DNA of 64,000 nucleotides from an uncultured Bacteroidales bacterium. GTDB taxonomy: Bacteria; Bacteroidota; Bacteroidia; Bacteroidales; P3. Location of the stretch: NCBI GenBank assembly GCA_905235855.1, contig CAJONE010000004.1:1-64000 (forward strand). The letters run 5' to 3'. Position numbers and translations under genes: made by a program. This document shows, one piece after another, positions 18,953 to 28,866 of the stretch; positions within the stretch are counted from its first letter, which is position 1, and each line of letters starts with the position of its first letter. The notes under the pieces are model-generated. The model was not told the origin of the DNA. It ran no database searches and saw only the letters and a program-made list of their open reading frames with translations.

Positions 18953-19675
18953 ATGTCACTCTTTAACAGAAAGACGACATTCAAGGACTGCGGTTTTTTC
19001 AAGGGACTTACAGATTACCACAGCCATATCCTACCGGGCGTCGATGACGGCATAAAAATTTTGGACCACTCGCTAAAAGTATTGGAATACTATGAGTTGA
19101 ATGGTGTTTCAACCGTATGGTGTACTCCTCACGTCTATGAGGATCTGCCAAACAAAACTGAAACACTCAAAGAACGATTTGAATACCTAAAGGCTGCCTA
19201 TAGCGGTTCGATAAAGCTGAATCTTGCAGCAGAATATATGCTTGACAACGAATTTGCCTCTCGACTTGAAACAAACGATCTGCTACCGTTGGGCAATGAC
19301 CGCGACCACCTGTTAGTCGAAACGAGCTTCTTCAATGGCCCGGAAAACCTCAACACGCTTTTTGAGCAAATTCTCTCCAAGGGGTACTATCCAGTCTTAG
19401 CACACCCCGAAAGGTACATATACATGGATTTCACGGACTACAAAAAATGGAAATCGAAAAAAGTGAAATTCCAACTTAACTATACATCTCTCGCCGGCTT
19501 CTATGGAAAGGAAGCGCAGAAAAAAGCATCCTGGCTACTCGAAAAGGGCATGTATGACGTATGCGGTAGCGACATACACAATGTGCGATATGCATGCGAT
19601 GAGAAATCCCTAATAGGGAATATGCCCATTAAATCAAAATTGGTCACTCAGCTTTCTGAACTTAGATATATCTAA
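18953..19675 (+). CDS. CpsB/YwqE-type PHP tyrosine phosphatase
   Basis: TDYHSHILPGVDDGI...TPHVYEDLPN...AAEYMLD...VLAHPERY. Confidence 0.88.
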   Translation: MSLFNRKTTFKDCGFFKGLTDYHSHILPGVDDGIKILDHSLKVLEYYELNGVSTVWCTPHVYEDLPNKTETLKERFEYLKAAYSGSIKLNLAAEYMLDNEFASRLETNDLLPLGNDRDHLLVETSFFNGPENLNTLFEQILSKGYYPVLAHPERYIYMDFTDYKKWKSKKVKFQLNYTSLAGFYGKEAQKKASWLLEKGMYDVCGSDIHNVRYACDEKSLIGNMPIKSKLVTQLSELRYI

Positions 19676-19818
19676 CGGGTTATCAACTTTTAATTATGGA
19701 AACTTTTAATGCCATATAAACATTATGTGGTATTAATTTACTAATTTTACAATTTGTTATTTGCTCACACTCCACTTGTTAATCAACTGATTGTCAATAT
19801 TATTTCAGAAACACATCA

Positions 19819-20841
19819 ATGAATTACCGTAATGAATTGAAAAGCAAGCTATCGGCAATATGTGACTACATCGATCACATAGAGCCCGAAACTGAGAATA
19901 TAACTCTTATTGACAAGGATATATTGCTGGAAAAGATACGTTCAACATATGAATATCTTCACAATATTCCGGTATATGCCTCTGATCTATCATTTCAAAA
20001 TAAAGAACATGCCATATTCGATGATTCTGCTCCTGAGGCCATAGAATTTTCCAAAGACACAGACGACAGCACAGTTGAGAGCAAACCACTTTTTCCGAAC
20101 GAACCAATTTTTGCCCCTAAAGAAACCGAAAATGAAATAGCTGTTGTTGCTGAACCGATTATGCAGGGAGTGGAAAACGAGAACTATGTTGAATTGTTCG
20201 ACAACATCCCCCAAACGAACACAACGACACAAATAGGTGATAACGAAACACCACTACAGGAAGGAGTAAGTTCACAGAACGAAATACAGCACCATCACAT
20301 TCAACAAACTGGCAAACAAGAAAACACCCAATCATCCAAAACGACTGATTCATCAGAACAACCAATACAACACTCAAAGCAAACAAAAGAGAACCAGAAA
20401 GGCGAAAAGCAACCAGAACTGCAGCATACTCCACCCGCGTCCGATGAACACCAAGACAAGCCCCAAACGGGACAGTCCCAAACAGAGCCATCGCTATTCG
20501 ATTATCTTTCACGCATCCGGGAAACAAAAAATTCTCAAACAATAGGAGACAAATTTGAAAATGATCAGACAAGGATTGGCGACCACATAGCGCAGCAAAA
20601 CACGTTACACAAGGTTTCAGACCTGCGTACAGTAATCAACATCAATGACAAATTCAGTTTTGTCGGTGCACTTTTCCACAACAACATGCGAGCCTACACC
20701 GACTTCATTCTTCATCTCAATGCCCTCGGCACACGCAACGAGGCCATAAACTACGTAAGCGATATAGCACAGCAATACAACTGGAACATGGACTCACTTG
20801 AAGTGAAGACTTTCAACAAAATCCTCGACCGAAAGTTTTGA
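19819..20841 (+). CDS. Hypothetical protein with long Q/E/T-rich disordered linker and conserved-looking C-terminus
   Basis: Complete ORF upstream of gmk; LRTVININDKFSFVGALFHNNMRAYTDFILHLNALGTRNEAINYV at the C-terminus. Confidence 0.8.
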   Translation: MNYRNELKSKLSAICDYIDHIEPETENITLIDKDILLEKIRSTYEYLHNIPVYASDLSFQNKEHAIFDDSAPEAIEFSKDTDDSTVESKPLFPNEPIFAPKETENEIAVVAEPIMQGVENENYVELFDNIPQTNTTTQIGDNETPLQEGVSSQNEIQHHHIQQTGKQENTQSSKTTDSSEQPIQHSKQTKENQKGEKQPELQHTPPASDEHQDKPQTGQSQTEPSLFDYLSRIRETKNSQTIGDKFENDQTRIGDHIAQQNTLHKVSDLRTVININDKFSFVGALFHNNMRAYTDFILHLNALGTRNEAINYVSDIAQQYNWNMDSLEVKTFNKILDRKF

Positions 20842-20845
20842 CAGC

Positions 20846-21415
20846 ATGAACAATCGCAAAGCAATTCTTTTCTCTGCCCCGTCGGGTTCCGGCAAGACAA
20901 CAATAATAAAACAACTAAGCAAGCACTACGATTGTTTTGAGTTTTCCATTTCGGCGACATCACGGAAACCGAGAGAAGGCGAAAGGGATGCTGTAGACTA
21001 CTACTATATGTCCTACGACGAATTCAAGACTCGTGCAGCTAAAGGCGATTTCCTCGAATGGGAGGAGGTTTATCCTGGGGTATGCTACGGTACACTTAAG
21101 TCGGAAATAAACCGTATCTGGAACAACGGGCACGTTATTATATTCGATGTGGATGTTATGGGAGGGAAGAACATAAAGAATCACTTTCATGATTCGGCAC
21201 TATCAATTTTCGTAAAACCCCCGAGCCTCGAGGTGTTGGAACAGCGCTTACGCAGTCGCGGCACTGAGACGGAAGATTCTATCAAAAAGCGACTTGGGCG
21301 AGCAGAACTGGAGCTGAATCAGGGAGCGTCGTTTGATGTTACAATTTTAAACGATGACCTGCAGACCGCAATACAGGAAACAATAGCAATAGTCGATGCT
21401 TTTTTGAAACAATAG
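20846..21415 (+). CDS. gmk: Guanylate kinase
   Basis: LFSAPSGSGKTTIIKQL...SISATSRKPREGERDAVDYYYMS. Confidence 0.95.
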   Translation: MNNRKAILFSAPSGSGKTTIIKQLSKHYDCFEFSISATSRKPREGERDAVDYYYMSYDEFKTRAAKGDFLEWEEVYPGVCYGTLKSEINRIWNNGHVIIFDVDVMGGKNIKNHFHDSALSIFVKPPSLEVLEQRLRSRGTETEDSIKKRLGRAELELNQGASFDVTILNDDLQTAIQETIAIVDAFLKQ

Positions 21416-21424
21416 TCAATAGTT

Positions 21425-22255
21425 ATGCGCCATCTGTTCGGATTACTGAAAAGACTTGATTACATTCTGGTATTCATGACACTATTGGCAATCTCGATAG
21501 TGCTGATGATTCAAAATACACACTACCAGCAATCCACAGTACTTAACTGGACAACAGCAATTGTAGGTTCCTGGACATCACAAATCAATTCGATTGAAGA
21601 ATATTTCAATCTGAAATCCGAGAACGAAAAACTCGCTGCAGAAAACGCAATGTTACGAGCCCGGATGAAAGAGTCATTCCTGTCATATTCATCTGCCACA
21701 TATTTTTCTAACGACAGCGTTTATGAACAACGCTACACCTACACCGAAGCCAAGGTAATAAAAAACAGCTGGACCAAGCGAAACAACTACCTGATGATCA
21801 ACAAGGGGAGCAGGCAGGGTATAGCACCTGACATGGCCGTCATCTCGCCCCAAGGTGTCGTAGGTGTTGTGTTGAGCTGCACAAAAAACTTTTCAACCGT
21901 TATGCCGGTAATACACGCATCGAGCCAAAATAGCGTGTGCATAAGCCGCACCAAAACAAACGGAACACTCGTCTGGAACGGTACCGACTATAGATATGCC
22001 AATGTCGTCGACATACCTACAACCTATAAGTTATATGACAACGACACTGTGGTTACGTCGGGAATGGCCAATGATTTTCCTGCGGGAATACCTGTTGGAT
22101 ATGTTGAGTCGTTTGATTCAGAAAAAAACAACGGCTTTTATGATATAACTATACGACTCTCGACAGACTTCAACAAACTGGGACACGTTTATGTTATTAC
22201 CGACCGTTTCAAGGAGGAGCAAAAAGAATTGACCGAAGAGATAGAAGACCAATAA
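21425..22255 (+). CDS. mreC: Rod shape-determining protein MreC
   Basis: MreC architecture: N-terminal TM, coiled coil, NKGSRQGIAPDMAVISPQGVVGVV. Confidence 0.92.
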   Translation: MRHLFGLLKRLDYILVFMTLLAISIVLMIQNTHYQQSTVLNWTTAIVGSWTSQINSIEEYFNLKSENEKLAAENAMLRARMKESFLSYSSATYFSNDSVYEQRYTYTEAKVIKNSWTKRNNYLMINKGSRQGIAPDMAVISPQGVVGVVLSCTKNFSTVMPVIHASSQNSVCISRTKTNGTLVWNGTDYRYANVVDIPTTYKLYDNDTVVTSGMANDFPAGIPVGYVESFDSEKNNGFYDITIRLSTDFNKLGHVYVITDRFKEEQKELTEEIEDQ

Positions 22256-22260
22256 CCGTT

Positions 22261-22779
22261 ATGCGAGGAATAGTTACAAGAAATATAATCCGATTTGTCG
22301 CATTACTTGCCGTACAAGTGCTTGTGTTGGACAACATATACTTTGGAGGGCATATCAGCCCAATGCTATACACGCTGTTTATCCTAATGCTTCCAAACCG
22401 ATTAGGAAAGATTTATATGCTGCTTATTGCATTCGCGACGGGACTTTCGGTCGACATATGCTCAAACATGCTAGGTTTTCATGCCTGTGCAAGCACAATT
22501 ATGGCATTTTGCCGCATAACATTTGCGGATCGCATAATAACGCGCGGTGACGACATAACCATCGATATGCCAAGCATTTTCACCGTTGCACCACAGTATT
22601 TTATATACTATTCCATGCTTCTGATTTTCATACATGCATTAGTATTTTTCCTTCTCGACTATTTCAAACTGACTGAAATATTCAACATATTACTTTCTGC
22701 TCTGCTGACTACAGTTGCCACACTTGTATTGGTTGTAGTATGGCAGTTGATTTTCATACATCGGAATCACTTAAAATGA
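22261..22779 (+). CDS. mreD: Rod shape-determining protein MreD
   Basis: Small multi-TM protein directly after mreC. Confidence 0.85.
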   Translation: MRGIVTRNIIRFVALLAVQVLVLDNIYFGGHISPMLYTLFILMLPNRLGKIYMLLIAFATGLSVDICSNMLGFHACASTIMAFCRITFADRIITRGDDITIDMPSIFTVAPQYFIYYSMLLIFIHALVFFLLDYFKLTEIFNILLSALLTTVATLVLVVVWQLIFIHRNHLK

Positions 22780-25088
22780 CAAGAAACGCACGCTGTACAC
22801 TGATACTGTCAATCTACCTACTTGTGGGTCTTACGACGCAGGCACAGCGTATAGGCCAATGGACTTCATATCTGTCATATTCCAGCATACACCATGTGAC
22901 CGATGCGTCAGATCGTGTCTATGCCGCCTCAACTGGTGGGGTATTCTACTACGACAAGGATGACTACACGCTGCATACACTATCGAAGGGCGATGGATTG
23001 AACGACGTGGGGATAAGCACCATTGCCTACGATCGCCAATCCAAATCGCTGGTAGTGGCTTACAATAACGGCAACATTGACATATTGCAAAACGATGTTG
23101 CATACAACATCTCCGGTATCAAGCAGTGGGTATATTCAGGCAACAAAAGCATAAATGCAATAACCTTCAACAAAAATCGTGCATATCTCGCCTGTACATT
23201 CGGTATAGTGGTAATCAATATGACACGCAAAGAGATTGAAGAAACCTATTATTTCACACAAAACAATGGCAGAAATGCAGCCGTATACGACATAGCCTTT
23301 ACAGATACAAGCATCTATGCGACAACCTCGAAAGGACTGCTCCATGCAGGGAAAGACAACACATATCTGAATATCGAGGAGTCGTGGACTACCGACTTAT
23401 CGGATGTCTGGAATACGGTACAACCAGCAGAACTTGCAGTTCTAAACAACAAGCTGGCTGTTGTTGCGAACACATTCGAACCATCTGTAAAAAAGCTTTT
23501 AATACAAAACGATAGCAGTTTCGGTGTACTCACGCAAGGCAACATACGGAATATTCAGGCAAGCGATAAACACCTGATAGTCACAATGAGGGATTCAGTG
23601 GCCGTTTACAGTCACAATTCTACCTGCACGCTTGTCATCCGTGATTTCACATACGGAGAAATGCTTGCATACGATGCTATTGAAACGAGCGACGGGCGTA
23701 TATGGATTGGCCACGAATGGGCAGGACTGGTGGTTGTCGACAGTAATGGCAAGTGCTTTGTCACAGCCCCTGACGGACCAGTATCTGACAATGTTTACCG
23801 CATCCGACCAATACAAGACGGCATCGCCATCTGTCCTGGAGGCAAAACCACGACACAAGCAAATCTCTATATAGCCGGCAACCTTTACCAATACAAAAAC
23901 AGAGAATGGAACCAACTTGACAAATCTCAGACCAACGTATGGTTTCACGACGTTATCGATGTGGCAGAAGACCCGACCGACCCGCTGCATTTGTCAGCTG
24001 CTGCGTGGGGCTACGGTATTCTCGACATCATGGGAAACAAATTGCAAACATTATACACCGATTCGAACTCAAACGGCACACTGCACCCTGTGAGAAACGG
24101 TTCGTTCACATCACTGCGCACTGGCGCAGTAGCCTACGATTTCGGGGGAAACCTATGGATGACCAACTCACTCTCCGACAGTGGGCTTATTGTTCACCGC
24201 GCCGATGGCACATGGCAAGCTTACAACACTCAACCTATTGTACGTGGAGCCGAGATATACAATCTTCTATTCGATACGGTCACGGGATTTCTATGGTTTA
24301 CGGGACGAGACAACAGGATTTATGTACACAACGGCGCAGAAAGTATGGCATGGGTTAATCCAAACCAGGGAAGCAAACTACAGACTTCATTTGTCAATTG
24401 CATTGTGCAAGACCAGAATGGACAATTATGGATTGGAACAGACAAGGGAATAAAAGTGATATATGACGGATACAAGGCATTCGACAACGGAGGCTACGGC
24501 GAAATGTCGCCGGTGAATTGTTCGAACATATTGTTTTCGGAGGGGGAACTTGTAGAGTATTTACTGGCATACGAGTCTATTACAGCCATTGCTGTAGACG
24601 GTGCCAATCGCAAATGGATAGGAACGGCAGCGGGAGGGCTTTACCTTCTGTCGGCAAACGGTCTTGAACAGTTAGAGAATTTCACGACAAGCAACAGTCC
24701 GCTGTATTCAAACAAGATCGTAGCTGTTGGCATACATCCTGTCACCGGCGAGGTGTTTGTTGGGACTGACATGGGCCTACAGTCCTACCGTTCGACTGCT
24801 ACCTACGCTGAGACAGAGCCGCAGAAAAAAATACATGTGTTTCCGAATCCAGTGAGGCCTGAATACGATGGGCCTGTGGCTATCCGAGGTTTCTCGCGCA
24901 ATTCGATAGTACATATCACCGACGAAGCAGGACACGTGGTATACAGCACACGAGCTGACGGTGGCCAAGCAATATGGCACATCCGAAGCAATTCGGGGGA
25001 GAGGGTAAGCAGTGGCGTGTATTTCGTATTCGCTTCGGACGAACAAGGACGCAACAAGGCTGTCGGAAAGGTTTTGGTAATAAAATAA
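22776..25088 (+). CDS. porZ: PorZ-like type IX secretion beta-propeller protein with C-terminal sorting domain
   Basis: IGQWTSYLSYSSIHHVTDASDRVYAASTGGVFYYDKDDYTLHTLSKGDGLND...; C-terminal HVFPNPVRPEYDGPVAIRG...GKVLVIK; ATG overlaps the mreD stop. Confidence 0.85.
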   Translation: MTRNARCTLILSIYLLVGLTTQAQRIGQWTSYLSYSSIHHVTDASDRVYAASTGGVFYYDKDDYTLHTLSKGDGLNDVGISTIAYDRQSKSLVVAYNNGNIDILQNDVAYNISGIKQWVYSGNKSINAITFNKNRAYLACTFGIVVINMTRKEIEETYYFTQNNGRNAAVYDIAFTDTSIYATTSKGLLHAGKDNTYLNIEESWTTDLSDVWNTVQPAELAVLNNKLAVVANTFEPSVKKLLIQNDSSFGVLTQGNIRNIQASDKHLIVTMRDSVAVYSHNSTCTLVIRDFTYGEMLAYDAIETSDGRIWIGHEWAGLVVVDSNGKCFVTAPDGPVSDNVYRIRPIQDGIAICPGGKTTTQANLYIAGNLYQYKNREWNQLDKSQTNVWFHDVIDVAEDPTDPLHLSAAAWGYGILDIMGNKLQTLYTDSNSNGTLHPVRNGSFTSLRTGAVAYDFGGNLWMTNSLSDSGLIVHRADGTWQAYNTQPIVRGAEIYNLLFDTVTGFLWFTGRDNRIYVHNGAESMAWVNPNQGSKLQTSFVNCIVQDQNGQLWIGTDKGIKVIYDGYKAFDNGGYGEMSPVNCSNILFSEGELVEYLLAYESITAIAVDGANRKWIGTAAGGLYLLSANGLEQLENFTTSNSPLYSNKIVAVGIHPVTGEVFVGTDMGLQSYRSTATYAETEPQKKIHVFPNPVRPEYDGPVAIRGFSRNSIVHITDEAGHVVYSTRADGGQAIWHIRSNSGERVSSGVYFVFASDEQGRNKAVGKVLVIK

Positions 25089-25092
25089 GGGC

Positions 25093-25890
25093 ATGCTTGT
25101 CGCGACACAAGGTCTGGTGCTACATACTATCCCCTATTCGGAAAGTTCGCTTATTGTGAAAGTGTTCTCGGAGAGACTTGGGGTACGATCGTATATGGTC
25201 AAGGGTGTACGCAAACCCTCGGTTCGAGCAAGAGGGGCGTTACTGCAACCTCTGTCGTGGCTGGACATGGTGGTATATGACAATCCGCACACCACACTGA
25301 ACTACATCAAAGAATACACACCGATGGCATTAGCGACCGATTACGATCCGGTGTCGAATGCCATACGCTTCTTTATGGACGAACTGCTTTACCGCACGCT
25401 ACGCGAGGGAGTACCGATGCCCGATTTGTTCCAGTATGTGGTTAGTCTACTGACTGACATTTCATATAAGGTCACTGACGAAAACGTTGACATTTTTACG
25501 ACGAGGCAAGGGGGTATGGAACCCATCTCAGCTTTAAGTTTACAATCGCTTCCTATAATATTCCTTCTGAATGTGGCGAGACACCTCGGTATAGCCCCTC
25601 TGGATAACTACAGCACAGCTGAGCCTGTTTTCTGTATCGCAGAGGGCAGGTTTACAGGCGGAATTGCCACGACCGACCAAACATCCACCGAAGGGGGGCA
25701 GATTTCGCGCGAGCTAAGCGCGGCGCTGCATAGCTACCTCGCCTCGGTCTATTCAGGGGAGCCGACACCTCACTACCCTGCTAAAACAAGGACAAGTCTG
25801 ATAGCAATGCTTATAGACTACTACAAGTGCCATGTGTCGTATTTCGGCGACTTCAAATCGCACGAAATACTGCACGGAGTGCTGTCGTGA
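25093..25890 (+). CDS. recO: DNA repair protein RecO
   Basis: MLVATQGLVLHTIPYSESSLIVKVFSERLGVRSYMVKGVRK. Confidence 0.92.
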   Translation: MLVATQGLVLHTIPYSESSLIVKVFSERLGVRSYMVKGVRKPSVRARGALLQPLSWLDMVVYDNPHTTLNYIKEYTPMALATDYDPVSNAIRFFMDELLYRTLREGVPMPDLFQYVVSLLTDISYKVTDENVDIFTTRQGGMEPISALSLQSLPIIFLLNVARHLGIAPLDNYSTAEPVFCIAEGRFTGGIATTDQTSTEGGQISRELSAALHSYLASVYSGEPTPHYPAKTRTSLIAMLIDYYKCHVSYFGDFKSHEILHGVLS

Positions 25891-26110
25891 AAGCGACAAA
25901 AGAATGGAGTATATTGCTATCGGCAAAGAATATGGTCAGGGAATATAGTCCACAATGCCTACAGAATGGTGTTGCGTTTGTTTGGAGAGGTTCTTTTTTA
26001 TCAGAGAGATGACTTCAAATTCTCTTATCCATTCCTACACAAATGTTTGATAAAACATTTTGTCTCTTACGACGACTTCTAGACATACCAGAACACTAAC
26101 ACAAATAGAA

Positions 26111-26134
26111 GAGCCGTCCCAAACGGGACGGCTC
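26111..26134. terminator. Bidirectional terminator between recO and aspC
   Basis: GAGCCGTCCC-aaac-GGGACGGCTC between convergent genes. Confidence 0.85.
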
Positions 26135-26163
26135 TCTCTTATGTGCTTACCGAATGACGAATC

Positions 26164-27366
26164 TTACTTAAGATTGGCAAATGCCTCTTTCATCCGCCGA
26201 AGAGCTTCCCTCAACAGGTCTTCGCTGGTTGCGTAGCTGAGACGAATACAATCGTCGTCGCCGAAGGCCGACCCCATAACAGTTGCCACATTGGCCTCGT
26301 TGAGAAGATAAAAAGCCATATCGGTGGAGTTCTCGATTTTCTTACCGTTAAAAGACTTGCCATAGTAGGCACTTACGTCGGGGAAAAAATAGAATGCCCC
26401 CTCTGGCATGCAGACTTTGAGCCCCGGAATGTCGCAGAGGAGCTTATAAACCATATCGCGTCGTTGACGGAAAATGTCGCGCATAGAGATTATGTCTCTG
26501 CTATTAGCCGGATCCATTAGCATAGCCGCCACAGTGGCCTTCTGCGCAATAGAACAAGTGGCAGAAGTGACCTGACCCTGCAGTTTGTTGCAGGCCTTGG
26601 CTATAACTGCGGGCGCAGCAATAAAACCAATACGCCAACCTGTCATGGCGAAACCCTTGGCCACACCATTGATGGTTACAACACGATCACGAACATCCTC
26701 AAACTGGGCAATGCTCTCATGCCGACCGACAAAATTGATATGTTCGTAAATCTCGTCGGCCATGACAAAGACGTGCGGATGACGAGCCACCACATCGGCT
26801 ATTCCGCGCAATTCCTCTTTGGAGTAGAGCATACCCGTGGGGTTGCTCGGTGTTGAGAACATGATAAGCTTTGTTTTCGGAGTTATCGCTTTCTCGAGCT
26901 GATCGGGTGTAACCTTAAACTTGTTCTCAATGGATGTCTTGACATATACACATTCGCCACCTGCCACACGTGCAATCTCCTTGTATGAAACCCAGAAAGG
27001 AGTCGGGATAACAACCTCGTCACCTGGGTTAATAAGCACCTGGGCCAACTGATATATTGACTGCTTGGCTCCAGTTGAGACAACTATCTGTTCAGACTTG
27101 AAATGCAGACCGTTATCGCGCTCAAACTTTTTGCAAATAGCTTCACGCAGGTCGGGGTAGCCGGGAACCGGCGGATAATGGGTAAAATTGTCGTCAATGG
27201 CTTTCTTGGCGGCCTCTTTCACACAGTCAGGCGTGTTGAAATCTGGTTCGCCTATCGAAAGGCTTATCACATCCTTGCCCTGAGCTTTAAGTTCACGCGC
27301 CTTGGCTGTCATTGCCAGAGTTTCGCTCTCAGACATGTTGAGAATTCTATTGCTGAGTATTTCCAT
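26164..27366 (-). CDS. aspC: Aspartate aminotransferase, class I PLP-dependent
   Basis: SLSIGEPDFNTPD...STGAKQSIYQ...NPSNPTG-like TPSNPTGMLYS...NGVAKGFAMTGWRIGF. Confidence 0.93.
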   Translation of the reverse strand: MEILSNRILNMSESETLAMTAKARELKAQGKDVISLSIGEPDFNTPDCVKEAAKKAIDDNFTHYPPVPGYPDLREAICKKFERDNGLHFKSEQIVVSTGAKQSIYQLAQVLINPGDEVVIPTPFWVSYKEIARVAGGECVYVKTSIENKFKVTPDQLEKAITPKTKLIMFSTPSNPTGMLYSKEELRGIADVVARHPHVFVMADEIYEHINFVGRHESIAQFEDVRDRVVTINGVAKGFAMTGWRIGFIAAPAVIAKACNKLQGQVTSATCSIAQKATVAAMLMDPANSRDIISMRDIFRQRRDMVYKLLCDIPGLKVCMPEGAFYFFPDVSAYYGKSFNGKKIENSTDMAFYLLNEANVATVMGSAFGDDDCIRLSYATSEDLLREALRRMKEAFANLK

Positions 27367-27402
27367 AGCGTTTATTGTGTTAATGTATAATAGAATGAAC
27401 TA

Positions 27403-27672
27403 TCAGTTTGCAAAGTTACGTTTTTTTTCACAACCGCATGTTTTAGCCTCTTGAATGGCATTGACAACAAATCTGCAGATATGCTGTAGCGCAATCTGCA
27501 ACAGATTTTGATACGCATCTGGTGGGAACACGTTTTCTTGTAGCCAAACCTGATGACTTCCCATACATTCCGTGTACTCCTTCAAACGGACATAATTCTT
27601 GAGCCAACTTAAAAAATCCCACATCACGCATGTTGCGGGAACATCCTGTGTATTCAAAATCACATCATTCAA
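27403..27672 (-). CDS. Possible small protein (89 aa) overlapping the purM stop
   Basis: ORF with TTG start overlapping the purM end; no recognised family. Confidence 0.25.
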   Translation of the reverse strand: MNDVILNTQDVPATCVMWDFLSWLKNYVRLKEYTECMGSHQVWLQENVFPPDAYQNLLQIALQHICRFVVNAIQEAKTCGCEKKRNFAN

Positions 27673-28838
27673 TCATATTCAAACACCCCGTGTTCACTCT
27701 TCACCGTCACGTGAGCCTTAGACGCAGCTTCGCACCTTCCAATTACCTGCGCGTCGATATTGAACGACTTTGATATTTTGATAATGTCAGCCGCTGTGCT
27801 TTCATCGGTATAAATTTCCATTCTGTGCCCCATATTGAACACCTTGTACATCTCGTGCCAGTCGGTCACGCTCTGCTCATGTATCATCCTGAACAGCGGT
27901 GGTGTCGGAAAGAGATTATCTTTCACAACATGAATGTTGTCCACAAAGTGCAGAACTTTGGTCTGGGCACCGCCGCTGCAGTGTATCATACCGTTAATCT
28001 TTGGTCTGCATAAATCCAATATCCTGCGAATCACAGGTGCGTATGTCCTTGTGGGCGACAGTACCATGTGGCCTGCATCCACGCTATCCACCTCTGTTGC
28101 TTCGGTCAGCATTTTGTGTCCGCAATAAACTACATCATCAGGCAATGCACTGTCGTATGACATCGGGTAACGACTGGAATAGATTTTCGCGAACACATCG
28201 TGCCGTGCCGAGGTGAGACCGTTGCTTCCCATACCACCGTTGTAAGTGGTTTCGTAGGTCGCCTGCCCGTAAGAAGCAAGTCCGACTATAACATTGCCAG
28301 CTTTGATATTGGCATTGTCTATAACATCGCTGCGCCTCATACGTGCAGTCACCGTCGAGTCTACTATAATGGTACGTACCAGATCTCCAACATCGGCGGT
28401 CTCGCCACCTGTCAGGTATATACCTACGCCAAGCTTGCGCATCTCTGCCAAGAATTCCTCCGTACCGTTTATTACAGCCGCTATAACTTCTCCCGGAATA
28501 AGGTTTTTGTTACGTCCTATTGTCGATGACAAGAGAATATTGTCCACAGCACCTACACACAGCAAATCGTCAAGGTTCATCACCACAGCGTCAATGGCAA
28601 TGCCCTTCCATACAGAGATGTCACCTGTCTCCCTCCAATACATATAAGCCAACGACGACTTTGTTCCAGCTCCGTCGGCATGCATAATATTGCAGTACTC
28701 GGAATCGCCGCCCAAAAAATCTGGCAATATCTTGCAGAAAGCCTTTGGGTAGATACCTTTGTCGATGTTCTTGATAGCGTTGTGCACATCCTCTTTCGAG
28801 GCCGACACCCCACGCGCATTGTATTTCTCTGTGTCCAT
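27669..28838 (-). CDS. purM: AIR synthase (PurM-like)
   Basis: MHADGAGTKSSLAYMYWRETGD...LTGGETADVGDLVRT. Confidence 0.85.
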   Translation of the reverse strand: MDTEKYNARGVSASKEDVHNAIKNIDKGIYPKAFCKILPDFLGGDSEYCNIMHADGAGTKSSLAYMYWRETGDISVWKGIAIDAVVMNLDDLLCVGAVDNILLSSTIGRNKNLIPGEVIAAVINGTEEFLAEMRKLGVGIYLTGGETADVGDLVRTIIVDSTVTARMRRSDVIDNANIKAGNVIVGLASYGQATYETTYNGGMGSNGLTSARHDVFAKIYSSRYPMSYDSALPDDVVYCGHKMLTEATEVDSVDAGHMVLSPTRTYAPVIRRILDLCRPKINGMIHCSGGAQTKVLHFVDNIHVVKDNLFPTPPLFRMIHEQSVTDWHEMYKVFNMGHRMEIYTDESTAADIIKISKSFNIDAQVIGRCEAASKAHVTVKSEHGVFEYD

Positions 28839-28866
28839 GTCTCGTGTTTTTTCTGTTATACCTATA

